Of a stretch of DNA of 64,000 nucleotides, positions 34,718 through 47,261 are shown piece after piece (the first letter of the stretch is position 1; each line of letters opens with the position of its first letter). Origin of the DNA: Azorinus chamasolen (Eukaryota > Mollusca > Bivalvia > Cardiida > Solecurtidae); contig OY755242.1 of assembly GCA_963576725.1 (NCBI GenBank), forward strand, positions 5,436,240 to 5,500,239. Reading direction: 5' to 3'. The notes beneath the pieces were generated by a model. The model was not told the origin of the DNA, did no database searches, and saw only the letters and a list, made by a program, of their open reading frames with translations. The position numbers and the translations under genes are program-made.

Positions 34718-34921
34718 AGTAGAATATGTGTTAAGTGGTCATCAAAAAGAGGTATATTTATGGGTCTGTAAGACAGGCAGTTGCTTAATGAAGGTCAAAA
34801 GCAATGCAGAAAGCTCCTATGGGAACTTTCTGCATTACTTTTTCCCTGCATTAAACAACCACCTGCCTTTTAATTTTCCTTTGATCAATAAATGAATGGC
34901 GGCTTAAAACAGGTTCTACTG
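34718..34921. mobile_element. pogo-like MITE
   Basis: AGTAGAATATGTGTTAAGTGG at the left, GGCTTAAAACAGGTTCTACTG at the right; core hairpin GCAGAAAGCTCCTATGGGA. Confidence 0.7.
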
Positions 34922-35456
34922 TACTGCAAAAATATAAAATACGTGGACATATTCATATCATTATAACAATGCTTACAACCCATTTTCAGGTATATATGTG
35001 TAGCTAAATATGTATCCTTACTCCAATGTAAAAATAATGTTTGCCAAAATGTTTATCTACTTCCGATTCGATTGAGTCTTGTAACACGTATTGACCGAGT
35101 TTCGAACAGCACACATCGTGATGGGTATCTAGTGTGTAATGGCTTTCTTCATACGACAAAAAAGTTCTAACATACGACAAACTCACTTACCACAACCAAC
35201 CACCAATGTCCATAGTTAGAAACAATATCTCTAAACTTCTCCTCTACCGTATATGCCATATAATTTGTATGAACATTTCTCAGACTCTCCTGTGTTAATT
35301 AAGGCTTATTTCGTACGAGAGAAATTATACTAACATTTGCGATCGTCGTGTGTTAAAACTTACGATAATTTCAGTAGTACGACCTTTAGTAAGACGAGTC
35401 CATGTGGACCTTGGCTAAAGAATGATTAACCAACACACTTACAACAATCAATCACT

Positions 35457-35938
35457 AATGGCAATAGATAGGAACCTGTTCCGACCGTTTACATGGCAAT
35501 AGATAAGAAACTGTCCTGACCTTTAATATGGCAATAGATAGGAAACTGCCCTGGCCGTTTGTATGGCAATAGATAGGGTATAGCCCCGACCGTTTATATG
35601 GCAATAGATAGGGTATAGTCCCGACCTTATATATGGCAATAGATATAAATCTGTCCCGACCGTTTACATGACGGTGGATAGGAATCTGTCCAGACCGTTT
35701 ACATGGCGGTGGATAGGAATCTGCCCCAACCGTTTATATGGTAAACGATAGGAATATGTCAGTCCCGACCGTTTATATGGCAGTAGATAGGAAACTGTCT
35801 CGACCGTTTATGTGATAATAGATAGGAATCTGTCCCGATCGTTCATTTGGCAGAAAATAAGAAACTGCACTGACCGTTTATATGGCAATACATAGGAAAC
35901 TGTCCCAAACGTTTATATGGATATAGATATGAAACTGT
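35457..35938. repeat. Minisatellite, ~35 bp unit, interrupted by the hAT element
   Basis: About 13 variants of TGGCAATAGATAGGAAACTG with TCCCGACCGTTTATA. Two more units continue at 38813-38885, on the other side of the inserted hAT element. Confidence 0.85.
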
Positions 35939-36249
35939 CATAGGCGGATCCAGGCGGGGGCGGACCCGGCGTACGCCCCCCCTAAAATCGCCGAAGTAAA
36001 ATTATGTTTGTGCCTTGAAATCCATTTTTGTAGCATAGAAAAATGCAAAAGTTTTTTTTTCTGCGCGCCAAGCGCGCAGTTCACATATAAATATATGAAT
36101 CATTATTCACTGATGGTATTTGCGCTAATATGCACAGTCGGTTTAAACTCTTATCCCGCTACTCAAGTCGAATTTCGCAATTCAAACGTAGCCTATCCCT
36201 CTTTTTGCACATTGATTGTGTTTTCGCTGATTTTTATGCCAACAATTTG

Positions 36250-36460
36250 AAGATGGATGCAGCCAACTCCGCATTAAAGCATATTAACAATTTGCTTTCC
36301 CAATCCAGGTCGGCAATGAATGAAGATAGATTTAATGCACGTGCATTAATGCTCATGCGTACATAAGGATATTGGCATAGATATCAATGAGGTTATAAAC
36401 CTCTATGTGACAAGACATCCTCGTAGGATGCTGTTACTTAACACTCTGTCTGACTGTTAA
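36250..36460 (+). pseudogene. hAT transposase C-terminus, frameshifted
   Basis: The frame through 36366 ends with SAMNEDRFNARALMLM, matching the dimerisation segment of hAT transposases (M-x-E-x-R-L-N-x-L-A-L). One frame over, from 36362, continues HKDIGIDINEVINLY and then HPRRMLL, the standard next block, ending at TAA 36460. A one-base shift near 36361 breaks the join. Earlier catalytic regions are absent, so the copy is dead. This places the surrounding element in the hAT superfamily. Confidence 0.78.
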
Positions 36461-36552
36461 GTGTAATTGAAAATCAAATTTAATAAATGCAGGTTTTTAG
36501 GTGACCGTAAGACTGATAGTGGGTGTCATATTCTGTTTCTCAGTGTTGTTGT

Positions 36553-36830
36553 TATAATGAATACATTCTGAAAGTGGGAGATCATTTGAAAGCAAAAGTA
36601 GCAATGTGAAAAGAGAAAATTGCAGACTCGGTTTGAGTGAGCATTTTCATGAGTAATAATTAGAAGTGCAACACTACTCACGCCCCATAGCATCGGCTTA
36701 AGCAGTATTCACTTTTCCAAAACTAATAACTTAAAAACTTACAATCCCGAAGCACCAGAACATATAACAACACTGAGAATGAAGTACTTTTTACGGCCGC
36801 CACACACGCACTTAAATTCAATGAAAACTA
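36553..36830. repeat. ~270 bp interspersed repeat, second copy
   Basis: Co-linear with 13702-13968 but more diverged. Here it sits inside the hAT element. Confidence 0.65.
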
Positions 36831-37571
36831 CTTCAGCTTGGTCAATATCTTACTCAAATTACTCAACAAATGTCTTAAAATGGTCAAAATTTGATGAGTG
36901 AAAGTCCATCAAAACATCACCAGAAACCAATACAAACATGACACCGCCGGACGAGAAGGAACAGAACAGAACATATCTTTTTATTCATCTCAGTTACAGA
37001 AGTAAAACATGAGATATGCAATAATAGTTTTATCTAAATACAAAGCTTCCGATAGTAACAATTATCTGGTAGATGTAGTAAATATATTTGGCAATGCCCG
37101 TTTTAACCCAAGAGATGGGTAATATACTTCATGGACAGAGCTTGACTTAGTTCAATAATCTTAGGCACATTTAGTCTATGCTTTAGAGTAATCTTAGGCA
37201 CATTTAATCTATGCTTTAGAGTGTGCCTCTGTGCATGTGGGGATCTTACATATATCATAGCGTAAGGCATCATTTAACTGATAAAATAAAGATGACAAAG
37301 CCTTCGAAAAAAAGCAAACACATACGTACAGTATAGTCTGTCAATTTTCCTACTATCAATAACATAACTGTGGTGAAGTAGAATATTTGTAGTTGGAAAA
37401 ACATGTTTTCTCAAAGATGGTGTATCATGTACGTTGTTAGCAATGGCTTTATTTCAACCAAATATTTTTCGTTGTAACATATCTTCACTCAAGACTAAAA
37501 TGTGCCTAATTTATGTTACATATATCTAAAATATAACATAAATGGTGTAATCCGTGAGTGCACTCTCATAT

Positions 37572-37739
37572 GCAGTAGAACCTGTCTTAAGCGACCCTCT
37601 AATTACGGGTCTGTAGGGCAGGCGACAGCTTAATACAGGTCAAAAGCAATGCAGAAAGCTCATTACTTCCGCCCCGCACCAAACAATCGCCTGCTTTCCG
37701 TGACTTCTGAGCTCAAGTCGTTTAAGACAGATTCCACTG
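37572..37739. mobile_element. pogo-like MITE inside the hAT element
   Basis: CAGTAGAACCTGTCTTAAGCG at the left and ACAGATTCCACTG at the right. The central hairpin is partly deleted. Confidence 0.65.
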
Positions 37740-39129
37740 TAAGTACAGTTAACATTTAGTAAAGGTAGTACCGTAAGATACGTGCACGATCTTTACGAGT
37801 GGAATTGAAAAGAATGCTATTGAGTCCTTAATTGGTAGCCGTAAAAAAAACGAGTATGACTGCGTGAACAAGTGAAATTACAAACTCGGTACGATACGGG
37901 CCTTTCTATTCCAAAAAGTGTGATAACACTATAAGCCTGCGATTCGTTATTCGTTTTGCCGGATATATATATCTATATAACGAATTGTACTTAACGGCCA
38001 GGTTAGTTACTTACAGAGTACATAAATATAGCTTTCCTAAGAAAGTTCAATATTCGAAAGGTGTAAAAAGGGGCATTTATGCTTTATAATTCTCCTATGC
38101 TCATTTTTAATTTGCCGCATGTGTCAAAGATCTGTACACTTCGCAATTTGTACTAAGTAAGGTGTAATTAACCATTCGACTAATGCTCTTAATTCACTAA
38201 ACAAGAGGTGAATATAACATTTAATCAATGCCTGATGTACAGTTTTAATAGCATCAAGACCTTTCTAAAAATTCATTAGAATACATCTTATGAAAATACT
38301 AAGAGGTTTGAGCACTTGCATATTTCGATTTGACAAGAGTCTCTCGAAACAATATACATTGACATATTACATAGTCGTGTTAACTTTTGATTCTCATAAT
38401 CGAAGAAACTACATTTTAAAAGATAATGTTGTTCTGAGCCGACAAGTCCAGAGTTGCAGGGGATGTGTCCCTCTCGTGCTCTCCACCTCCCTCCTGCAGC
38501 GGCCCATACCTTCGGCGCGGGCTTCATTATAGCATATCTTCTGGCTAAATCCATAGACCTATACTGTTTATAAAATGCCATGCATTTTAGCACGTTACTC
38601 TGATGCAAGCACATAATAATACTCGACATGCTCGAGGAGTGCTTGTCTAAGTATTCAAAATCACTAAAATCCAGGTGCTTCAGCCCCCCTTAACCCCCTA
38701 CCAAGGCTTTGCCCTGGACCCAACAGGGGCCCTTGTGGCCCCCCTGGACCCCCAGCATATATTTCAGTTTACGCCCCCTCTAACAACAATTCCTGGATCC
38801 GCCCATGACTGTCCCGATCGTTTATATGGCAATAGATAGGATTCTGTCCAGACCGTTTATATGTGTCCCGACCGTTTGTATGAATATCTCTTAATATTTT
38901 TTTCTGTCACTGAATGTCTAACGACTAATCTCCCTTCAGGTCCTTCACATAGGCATTTCATACAGAACAATTTCAAGAAAAGGTGAAATTTAAAAAGAAA
39001 AGGAAGGATCAAATGCCTATGTACAATGTTGGAAGCAATACTTTCAATGCAGCAACTTATTTTTCCCAATGTAAACAAGTTATGGGGGCGTTGAAAGCAA
39101 TGTCATAGTCCCCTATCGACTTAATTTTA

Positions 39130-39510
39130 ATTCGCACTGCTGTAATTCCGTGACAAATAAATGCAGCATATCGAAATTCAAGGTTGATCTGTAATTCATT
39201 ATAATAAAGCTAAATACCCGATTTCACTTCAATATCTGTCAGGGTTTAGAAAAAAATCTGGAAAGCCTAAAATTTCCTGAAAATGTCTACGTCCAACTGC
39301 TGTAATTCCGTGAAAAATCAAAGAAGCGTAACAAAATTCAAACTTGATCTGTAACTCATCATAATATACATACCAAATATCTGCAGCAGTTTAGAAAAAA
39401 TAATCTCCGGAAAACCAGAAATTTCGGGAAGATTTGTAAGTCAAACTGCTGTAGTTCCGTGAAAAAAATCAATGTAGAGTAACAAAATTCAAACTTGGTC
39501 TAAAACTTAT
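39130..39510. repeat. Tandem repeat, ~155 bp unit, 2.5 copies
   Basis: Each unit starts ACTGCTGTAATTCCGTGA and includes GTAACAAAATTCAAACTTG and TTTAGAAAAAA. The same unit appears at 43085-43330 next to a GCAAGAATGGCC hairpin (43050-43100). Confidence 0.7.
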
Positions 39511-39709
39511 TTTATCACATAATCTGCCTTGTGGGAGTGCCGTAACTGGGTGGCGTAAATTTCGAAAATGCACTGGTGCATTGTTTATGCAAATTAGCAA
39601 TCGTTAGCCAATCGTAGCGCTCATTTAAGCGTTAGCCAATCGTAGCACTCCATGTGCGTCGTCCGTTGTATTACTACGCTGTTTGTAAGAAATGGCCGAA
39701 ATAGCCACC

Positions 39710-39945
39710 AGCTATAGCCTGTTTCATTGTCTATGGCATTTTAAGGCTTATATGATAAAAAGAATCTTACATTCGTGTTCATTACAAATTGCTTTCATGA
39801 AACTCGTTTACTATTATGAATATGACACTCGCTATAGCTCGTGTCATATAATTATAGTAAACTCGTTTTCATAAAAACAATTTGTAATGAACACTTATGT
39901 AAGATCCTCTATAATATGAAATAGGCACAGCCTATAAACGAGCAC
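39710..39945. repeat. Large imperfect palindrome
   Basis: GTTCATTACAAATTG (39780s) is mirrored by CAATTTGTAATGAAC (39880s). The arms extend outward through CTTACAT/ATGTAAG and inward to a GACACTCGCTATAGCTCGTGTC centre. Confidence 0.65.
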
Positions 39946-40296
39946 AGCTGCCAAACGCATTTAACTAAATAAAGTGAAAGCATAATACCAAATATATGGT
40001 GAATTTGATGATTTATACACCAGATACTGATGAAATTAGTAACAGCAATTATAACTCTCTAAAAGTAACAGAACAATAAACGAATACAGTACACCTTGAT
40101 AAAAGTTGAAAGCACAACTTCAAATAACAAACTTAAACCATCAATCTCTTACTTTTCTTTAATACATATCCAAGTCGTAAAGTGGTAGATAGATCTACAT
40201 TTGGTCCAAGACTTTGACATCTTATTGGCTGATGTTGTGTGTTTCAGACTTATATAAGTGACTGTCCTACTGCAATTTATTTAATGTATGTTTAAT

Positions 40297-40675
40297 TGGT
40301 TAGCGACGATCATGTCACCCACCATACTATGTTGATTTAAAAATGGCTTTAATTGAACCTTGGCAATAAGACAACTTCACAAAGTACTGTAAAATTAACG
40401 TGAAATAGTTGTGTATTGGTTAGCGATGTTCATGTCACCCACCATACTTCATTCAATTTCTTATAAACAAAATACTACAGTTAGTAATAAAATGTATATA
40501 TATTAGCAATATATATATGTTAAATATTGTAATATAATGTGAAATAGTTGTGTATCATGGTTAGCGACGATCAAGTCATCCACCAATTTTTTACAAGTTG
40601 AATGTTGTAATATATCTGTGAAATAGAACTTTGTGTATTGGTTAGCGACGATCATGTCACCCACCAATTTTTACA
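40297..40675. repeat. Four dispersed copies of a ~36 bp motif
   Basis: GGTTAGCGACGATCATGTCA plus CCCACCA recurs near 40297, 40415, 40558 and 40640, preceded each time by TGAAATAGTTGTGTAT-like sequence. Confidence 0.65.
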
Positions 40676-40760
40676 AGTAAAATAAGAAACTCATAATGCT
40701 GCACTTTGATGTTTAAATTATTGACATAGTCTAAATCACAAGACAGTAGATTAGTGATAT

Positions 40761-41293
40761 TAACCCTTTCCTTCATTGCCAGAAGGGCATTACATGTATA
40801 ATGTAATACTGCTTCAAGCAAGCTGAAATTAAGGTTTGGTAATGCTTAAAGCAAGATGACAAGAAACCAGAAAGCTCAAGGAGCTTTCTGCGTTACTTTC
40901 ATCATGATTTAAGCTGCCATCAGATCTGTATTCACCATCATCAGTAAATATTAATTGTAAAAATATAGTAAAGGTGTCATATGGTGTTAAATATGCAGAG
41001 GATTGGTTAAAATGGCAAGACAAGCTGTGTGTTAGTTGTGGTATATGTACACCAGGTACATTTAGGTGCATTGAGATAGAAACATGCAGAAAACAGAAGA
41101 TATTGATAGAGCTGTTGTGTTAGTAACCTAAATGACAATTGATGCTAATGATGGTGATGATAGACTTTGAAGTTACTGGATAGGTCAATAGGATAAGGAC
41201 AATACTGTGTGCATGCATTTATAAACATGTATTTATTAAAACATACAACATAATGTTTAGCTATTTCCTATTTAGCATGGAGGAAAGGGTTAA
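40761..41293. mobile_element. Possible 0.53 kb piggyBac-like element
   Basis: Starts TTAACCCTTTCCTT and ends GGAGGAAAGGGTTAA. The interior includes a pogo-type core hairpin (40830-40920). No transposase. Confidence 0.45.
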
Positions 41294-42880
41294 ACATTTG
41301 AACTATGTGTTTCACATGCATACAGTATATCATAGGGGTAGTTAAAAGCTATTTTCGTTTGAAATCCCATGAATCAGAATCATTTTCATCATTAAAATTG
41401 TAATTAATAGCATCATCATCATCAGCAGCAGCAACATCTTGCAGCGAAGAAGGACAACTTAAGTCATTCTGAACTGTCTTGCAAACAATGGAAAACCACT
41501 TGTAGTTAGCCAGTGATCAGGATGAACTCCATCATCCATATATGAACATAACTTCATATATAAGTAGATTTTCTACATTTTTTAGAATTTGGGGCATGCC
41601 TCCCTCGGTTTTTTTTGTGCTTCTTTTCTGGATGCCTCTATCCAATCTGATTGTTGGTAGATTGTGCTGAGTGTTTATGTGTGCTATTTTTGTATTTATA
41701 TGTCTTATGTCTTCTTCTAAAGATTTTTGTTTAGTGTGTATTTCAGTGTCAGGGAATTGGCTTGAATGAAATTTGCTGTGCTTGTTTTTGAATTTTGTCT
41801 ATTTCTGAAGTGATGCTGGTGGTATGCTCCCAACCTTTAAAGTTGTGATGTCTGTGGTAAATGATGTTGCTAAGCCTTCAAGTTGTTCAATAATGTTAAA
41901 TTAACTTTCTGTGTAGAGTGATTGTAATTAGAGAATATGTCTTCAAGGCTGTAGATCTATGTCTGGGATGTTAGATGTGGTTGTATGTGAGACAGACAGA
42001 CAGAATGATTTTTGTAAACCAGTAGGCCTATTTAAAGAAGTCAGACAGACAGGCTGATTTATGTAAAACAGTATCCATTTAAAGAAGGACAGAAAGACTA
42101 CGAAACATACTAAATAAACAGTACACTGACAGACAGACCTGCAGACAGACAGACTATTCGGATTGAGTATTCGGAAAGAACAAGTCAGATTTCACAAACA
42201 ATTCTACGTTGCCGTAGACCTAGTTCTTTATAAAATCTCAGTGATATACATTCGTTTGCATGTTTCACTCGCATATTTATTTAAGCAATCGGCATTTGTT
42301 TAAGTAGGTCAAATTTACGAAAACCGCTTACACCGTCGAAAACACCCTACGCCGGGATAAATATCTAGATGTAGATCTAATTCAAATAATGTGATGTTTT
42401 GTATTGACAAAGACCTTTGGTCTTTGGTATTGAGAACTGATTCAAATGAAAAAATAATAATCAATGTCTAAATTACTCACATACAAAGTTATTGACAGTA
42501 GGAACCGGAAGAGTAACACAGCTGAGCCTTGTATGTAAACAAAATGCACTGCAGACGACCACATCATGTGACCACAACTACGTCACTTACAAGTTGTGGA
42601 TAAACGTCATCAGATTTGACACACATACACTCGGCCTTTACCGCTAACTGGATCTCGGACGGAGATGTTTACCGAACGGAAAACATTAATTTTCTGGCAA
42701 AAACACAGCGATTAAAATAGTTAAATCTAATCTATACCGAAACGAAATGCAATTTTCAATGTAGTAAGTTTTAGAATATCGATTTTCTTCGTAGACAAAC
42801 GTTGTTGCGATTTGTGTGGACTGTCGGGTATTCAATCGTAACTACTCGTCATATTCCGTCAGAGTTAGGAATATAGGAAT
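41294..42880. other. Intron 4 spacer
   Basis: A short CATCAT/CAG microsatellite near 41410-41440 and scattered AGACAGACAG runs (41990-42160). Otherwise I see nothing. Confidence 0.5.
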
Positions 42881-42883
42881 CAC

Positions 42884-42946
42884 TCGGAACACACCGGTTA
42901 TTTCCCTCCATGAATCACTCGGAACACACCGGTTATTTCCCTCCAT
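42884..42946. repeat. Direct repeat, 2 x ~35 bp
   Basis: Two copies of CACTCGGAACACACCGGTTA plus TTTCCCTCCATG in tandem. Confidence 0.8.
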
Positions 42947-43530
42947 GGTCCAAACCGGAAGTGAACATCAGCAGATCCGATTCCAGGTTAACAATGTACA
43001 GCCTACAAAACCAAAATTATATCCTACGCGTTACCATAGAGCTCACTTCGTTCGCAAGAATGGCCTTCGGCCATTCTTGCGAGCTGTGCTCGCTATAATA
43101 AAGCTACATACCGAATATCTCATCAATATCTGCAAAGGGTTTAAAAAAGTCCGGAAAAGCTAAATCTCTGGAACATTTCTAAGTCAAGCCAATGTAATTC
43201 CGTGTAAAATCAATGTAGCGTAACGAAATTCAAAGTTTATCTGTAACTCATTATAATAAAGCCACATACCAAACATCACTTCAATATCTGTAAAGGTTTA
43301 GAAAAAGGTCCGGAAAACCGAAGTGTGACACACTCTCGTCTAGATATAGACATTTATAGGTATTCTACTCGTGTTCACCTCTTTAATGAACATGAGGTCG
43401 TAATATCTTACATGAATATTCACGGAGTAAAAATATTCAAACCAAATCAATGTCAGACTATCATCCAACTCCCATTATAGACAAACAATTGTATAACAAG
43501 ATCGGTGTGATTTCTTTCGATTACCAACAG

Positions 43531-43647
43531 GCGGACAGATATTCCAGGAACCAAACACAAGTGTTCCAGCTCTCCGGTGAAGTGGACCAGTACTGGCACA
43601 TGGCGGAGATACCCCTGAAATCTGAAGAAACGAGAAGACCATTTAAG
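43531..43647 (+). CDS. MAM-lectin exon 5: MAM domain late part
   Basis: Acceptor TACCAACAG ends at 43530, donor GTAAGA begins at 43648; 117 bases, phase 0 at both ends. It encodes TQVFQLSGEVDQYWHMAEIPL, matching the MAM pattern of a short L/F-S-G-x-x-G-x-x-W strand then a hydrophobic strand. The preceding intron is 12.3 kb and contains the hAT element and several repeats. The longer open frame at 43450-43782 overruns both splice sites. Confidence 0.78.
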
Positions 43648-43782
43648 GTAAGAAATTGTGTCACTTATCTATTGAACATTCATGGAAGAAATACTGACGC
43701 CATGAATATTAAATCGTTGAACAGTATTCGTCTTATTCTGGTTAATTTGCGTCTCATCTGGATCCAAGCTGTATATTATTAG

Positions 43783-43865
43783 TTATGCAGTGTTTATAGG
43801 TGTCCCTAATATGGAATATACACTGCCAGCAAATATCCATATTAGGGACACTAAGCACTGCATAA
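43783..43865. repeat. Short hairpin
   Basis: TTATGCAGTGTTTATAGGTG plus TCCCTAATATGGA, with the inverse ending AGCACTGCATAA. Confidence 0.7.
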
Positions 43866-43984
43866 CGAATTTATCTTACCGACTACCTTTAATTTCCAGC
43901 ATTTACACGCATGATTGCATCATAGACCTACATGTATGGCTTTGAGCGGACGTATTTTCTTATTAGAAACAACCACAAAATGCT

Positions 43985-44215
43985 TGAAGTAACTAGCGCT
44001 ATTTAAATGGCTTAATATCGCATGCATGTAAGTCTGGAGAGGGATTCAACACTATTTGATATCCTCTTTCAAATATCGCATGTGTCGACCTGCGCTAATT
44101 AGCGCTCTTTTAATATCGCATGTTACTTCTCTCGAAAAGTGACCAGCGATATTTAACAGTGCTTAATATCGCATGTATGTATATCTCGGAAGGACTTCAA
44201 TAGTATCACATGGGC
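43985..44215. repeat. Degenerate AATATCGCATG repeat
   Basis: AATATCGCATG recurs about five times in 230 bases, with intervening sequence partly repeated. Confidence 0.55.
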
Positions 44216-44229
44216 GATATTGCATTTGT

Positions 44230-44690
44230 CGAGATCGGGACACCGTATTATTGCAAGTTGAGGACTGTCTCACAAACATAGTATCTTCAACTCTTGGTTG
44301 CACCATAACATGCTGAAGCTCAATACCGACAAAACGGAGGCCGCTATGTTTCACACAAAAAACAAACAAAAAAGTACCTGAAGACATTCATGTGCATGTG
44401 AGATACGCTACAATAAAACCATCGTTTAGTGTGAAGAACCTTGAGGCTTGATTCACAAATGGACATGACAACGCATGTAAATTACGTGTGTAGGTCTAAT
44501 TACGCACAGTTCCGCCAAATAAGCCATATAAGACATCTTACCTGATGCTACAAAGCCTTTGGCGATCCCCTGGTTACATCAAAACTAGACTACTGCAACT
44601 CATTGCTGTATGGAATTTCAAAAGACACATTAAACAAAATCATTCAAGATCCCGTGGACCAGATTAAAGTTGATTCAAATACGTACACTG
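44230..44690 (+). pseudogene. Non-LTR retrotransposon RT remnant (L2/CR1-like)
   Basis: Translated in shifting plus-strand frames it gives LQVEDCLTNI, then HNMLKLNTDKTEAAMF, and later SKLDYCNSLLYGISKDTLNK. These are the late RT motifs of L2/CR1/Rex-type LINEs, in the right order, with stops and frameshifts between. It is a dead fragment in intron 5, in the same orientation as the gene. Confidence 0.72.
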
Positions 44691-45421
44691 TATAAATAGA
44701 CTGAGTGTCCTGTGATTTCACGTCAAATAAACTGCAACAGAAATGATTTTGTCTATTAATGTTAATATAGTGTATAATTAAAAACATATGTAACCTCTAG
44801 ATAAAGCTGCGGAGGGGAAATTACCAAAAACAGTTGTTTTGAATGTAGCATTTATCACCAGAACTTTATGGTAAGTTCAGCCCACCATACTATGATACAA
44901 GCATCTAGCTGATCCTGAATAAAGCGTCTACTTGTTCTTGATTAACTTCTGCTGTATTGGAATTTATAATGGAAATGGGATAGCCAAAAGGATATAGAGG
45001 TAACAAGCAATTTATTCAATTGTTTCTCATTTGATCTGTTTTAGTGTGTTGAGCACATGATGTTGCCATATCAACATGATGTAAACAACAACAATAGAAC
45101 TTTGTGCATGTTTTAATGAGCAATGTCATTGGCTTCCGTGGATGCAGAAAAATATAAATAAGAGTTGTTTTCACACTGTAAGCACTGAGAAATATTATTT
45201 TGAGACTCCTTGTATGTATTTCTTCTGAAAATGACCCATTTCAAAGTAAAAAAGATTTGGAAACACTGGGTGGAATTCTGCTCATTTTAAGCTATGGAAG
45301 GCCATTGAAGTCGTAATTTACCATTTCATACTCAGCATGGCAACACGTTTAATGTCGCGCATATCTCTTAAACCATATGGACTAGATTCACCAAATAACT
45401 TCACAGAAATGCTAATCAGCA

Positions 45422-45976
45422 TTTTCTCGCTTCTCAGCCGTGCTAGATAAGCTGAGTTACTAAAAAAGCCGTACTAGAAATCCTTATCTGGAACACCCCG
45501 TGACTAGTGTATTCATACGCGCGATTGGGTAAAATCAATACAAGGGTTCAGGAATCCTTACAGAATTATACCAACATTTCTATAGGCAACAACCTTATGA
45601 ATTGAAATAAATATAAGTAATTAGCACGAATATGAAATTCTATTTATCATATAAACACTTTAAAAGCCTATTTAATTTACCGAAGACGTTGTTTTGTAGT
45701 CACTCAGTCATTTATATTTACGCCAAAACGTAACGTTTGTGGTTGTCATAACAAATGACGTCATTTTGGTGTCACGCCTAAAGTTATGCTGTGGTCTGTT
45801 GCTATTAGATATGGAAGTCGTATTACGCAATGTAAAGTAGTACTTCTAATTTAATTGGTTTTAGAGCGTATTTCAGCGAGAAAAATAATCGCTAAAGCTC
45901 GTTTCCGACTGGAACAGACCAACCTCGGGTATAGAAACCCCCGTCTTTAACAAACCCCATGCTTGATTCTATTAAT
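45422..45976. repeat. 1.2 kb interspersed repeat, short copy
   Basis: Same ends as 32308-33497 but lacking the 559 bp middle and one arm of the terminal hairpin. It lies in intron 5 of the same gene, 12-13 kb from its partner. Confidence 0.75.
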
Positions 45977-46441
45977 CTGTTGTGCACTTAATATTTATTA
46001 GTAAACATTGAAACTTAGGCATTTGCACTACTTGTTTGCTTCCTAATTTATAAATGCTGTGTACACATTAGTGAATTTCACCGCCTTTCACGAGGAGCCA
46101 TGGGAATATGAAAAAGAAAACAATTTCTCCCAACAAGATTTTCTAGAGTTTTTCTTGGGATCCAACAACACATCAAGCTTTCATAAAATACTAAAACCAT
46201 TTCTGTTGCAATTTGTTTGAGGTTGAGTTGCAATTTATTTGAGGTTGAGCCCCGTTTTGGGCTGGGACAATTGGACTGAAATACGCAGTGTGTTGCAGTG
46301 ATGATGCTTAAAACACTGTAGACCAAATCGTCAATGATTCAAAGTTCGTTTTATTTTTTAGATAACGGTAACTATTCATTAAGAGGGGACATGTTTTTCT
46401 CCTTACGAGCAATTTCGATAAGAGTGTTTATTTATTTTCAG

Positions 46442-46547
46442 GTCGTGATTAAGGCAACCACAAACTCTTACAAGAAGTACTATGTGTATAATTCATACGC
46501 GTATATAGCCATTGACGACCTATATGTATACAACACATCATGTATAA
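46442..46547 (+). CDS. MAM-lectin exon 6: MAM domain end
   Basis: Acceptor TTATTTTCAG ends at 46441, donor GTAAGT begins at 46548; 106 bases, phase 0 in and 1 out. It encodes VVIKATTNSYKKYYVYNSYA and then YIAIDDLYVYNTSC, the closing MAM strand with IAIDD and the final Cys. The last ~60 bases and the donor are repeated as a 72 bp minisatellite for the next 700 bases, so donor choice may be ambiguous. Reading through the first donor keeps the frame open to 46759. Confidence 0.8.
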
Positions 46548-47256
46548 GTAAGTCCGTGTATAAATCGCCTGATTGTATAGTCATTGGTCACCAATATGTC
46601 TACCACACGTCATGTAAACGTAAATCCGTGTATAAATCACCTGATTGTATAGTGATTGGTCACCAATATGTATGCCACTCGTCATGTATGAGTAAGTCCA
46701 TGTATAAAACACTTCATTATATAGTTATTTATCGGCAATATGTATACAGCATGTCATGAACAAGTAAGCCTGTGTACAAATCGTGCGATAATGTAGCTAT
46801 TAATCACCAATATGTTTCTAAAACGTCATGTGGAAATAAGTCCGTGTATAACTCACCTGATTGTATAGTCATTGATCACCAATATGTATACCGACGACAA
46901 GTAAGTCAGTGTATAAATAAATTCAGTATATAGTCATTGATCACCAATATGTACGCCACGCGTCGTGTATAAATAAGTCCATGTATAAATCACTTCATTA
47001 TATAGTCATTGATCACCAATATGTATACCACACGTCATAAAGAAGTCAGCCCGTGTATAAATCGTGCGATTATGTAGCTGTTGATCGCCAATATGTATAC
47101 CACACGTCATGTATAAGTAAGTTCATATATAGATCACTTGATTATATAGATACTGATCACCAATATGTATACCACACGTTATGTATAAGTAAGTCCGTGT
47201 ATAAAATATTTCATTGTATAGTAATTGATCACACAAATATGTATACCACTCCTTAA
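46548..47256. repeat. 72 bp minisatellite derived from exon 6 and its splice donor
   Basis: Ten units begin at 46548, 46620, 46692, 46764, 46836, 46901, 46973, 47045, 47117 and 47189; all steps are 72 bases except one of 65. Each unit ends with a copy of the exon 6 end (ATATGTATACCACACGTCAT) and restarts with a GTAAGTCC-like donor. Confidence 0.9.
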
Positions 47257-47261
47257 ATACG

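Larger units (their letters stand above)
35939..38807. mobile_element. hAT-type DNA transposon, 2.87 kb, inserted in a minisatellite
   Basis: Terminal repeats CATAGGCGGATCCAGG and (inverted) CATGGGCGGATCCAGG are flanked by ACTGT at 35934-35938 and 38808-38812. The element carries a broken C-terminal hAT transposase (36250-36460), a ~270 bp repeat (36553-36830) and a pogo-like MITE (37572-37739). A deleted relative is at 49735-50124. Confidence 0.8.

Noticed and set aside
36008..36250. Small hydrophobic secreted protein
   Set aside because: It lies inside the hAT element just ahead of the transposase remnant, and no independent support was seen.
38288..38629. 113-residue minus-strand ORF in the hAT element
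   Set aside because: No recognisable motif and no promoter or matching repeat copy; likely chance.
46548..47256. CRISPR-like regular repeats
   Set aside because: Units are contiguous 72 bp tandem copies without unique spacers, in an animal gene intron.
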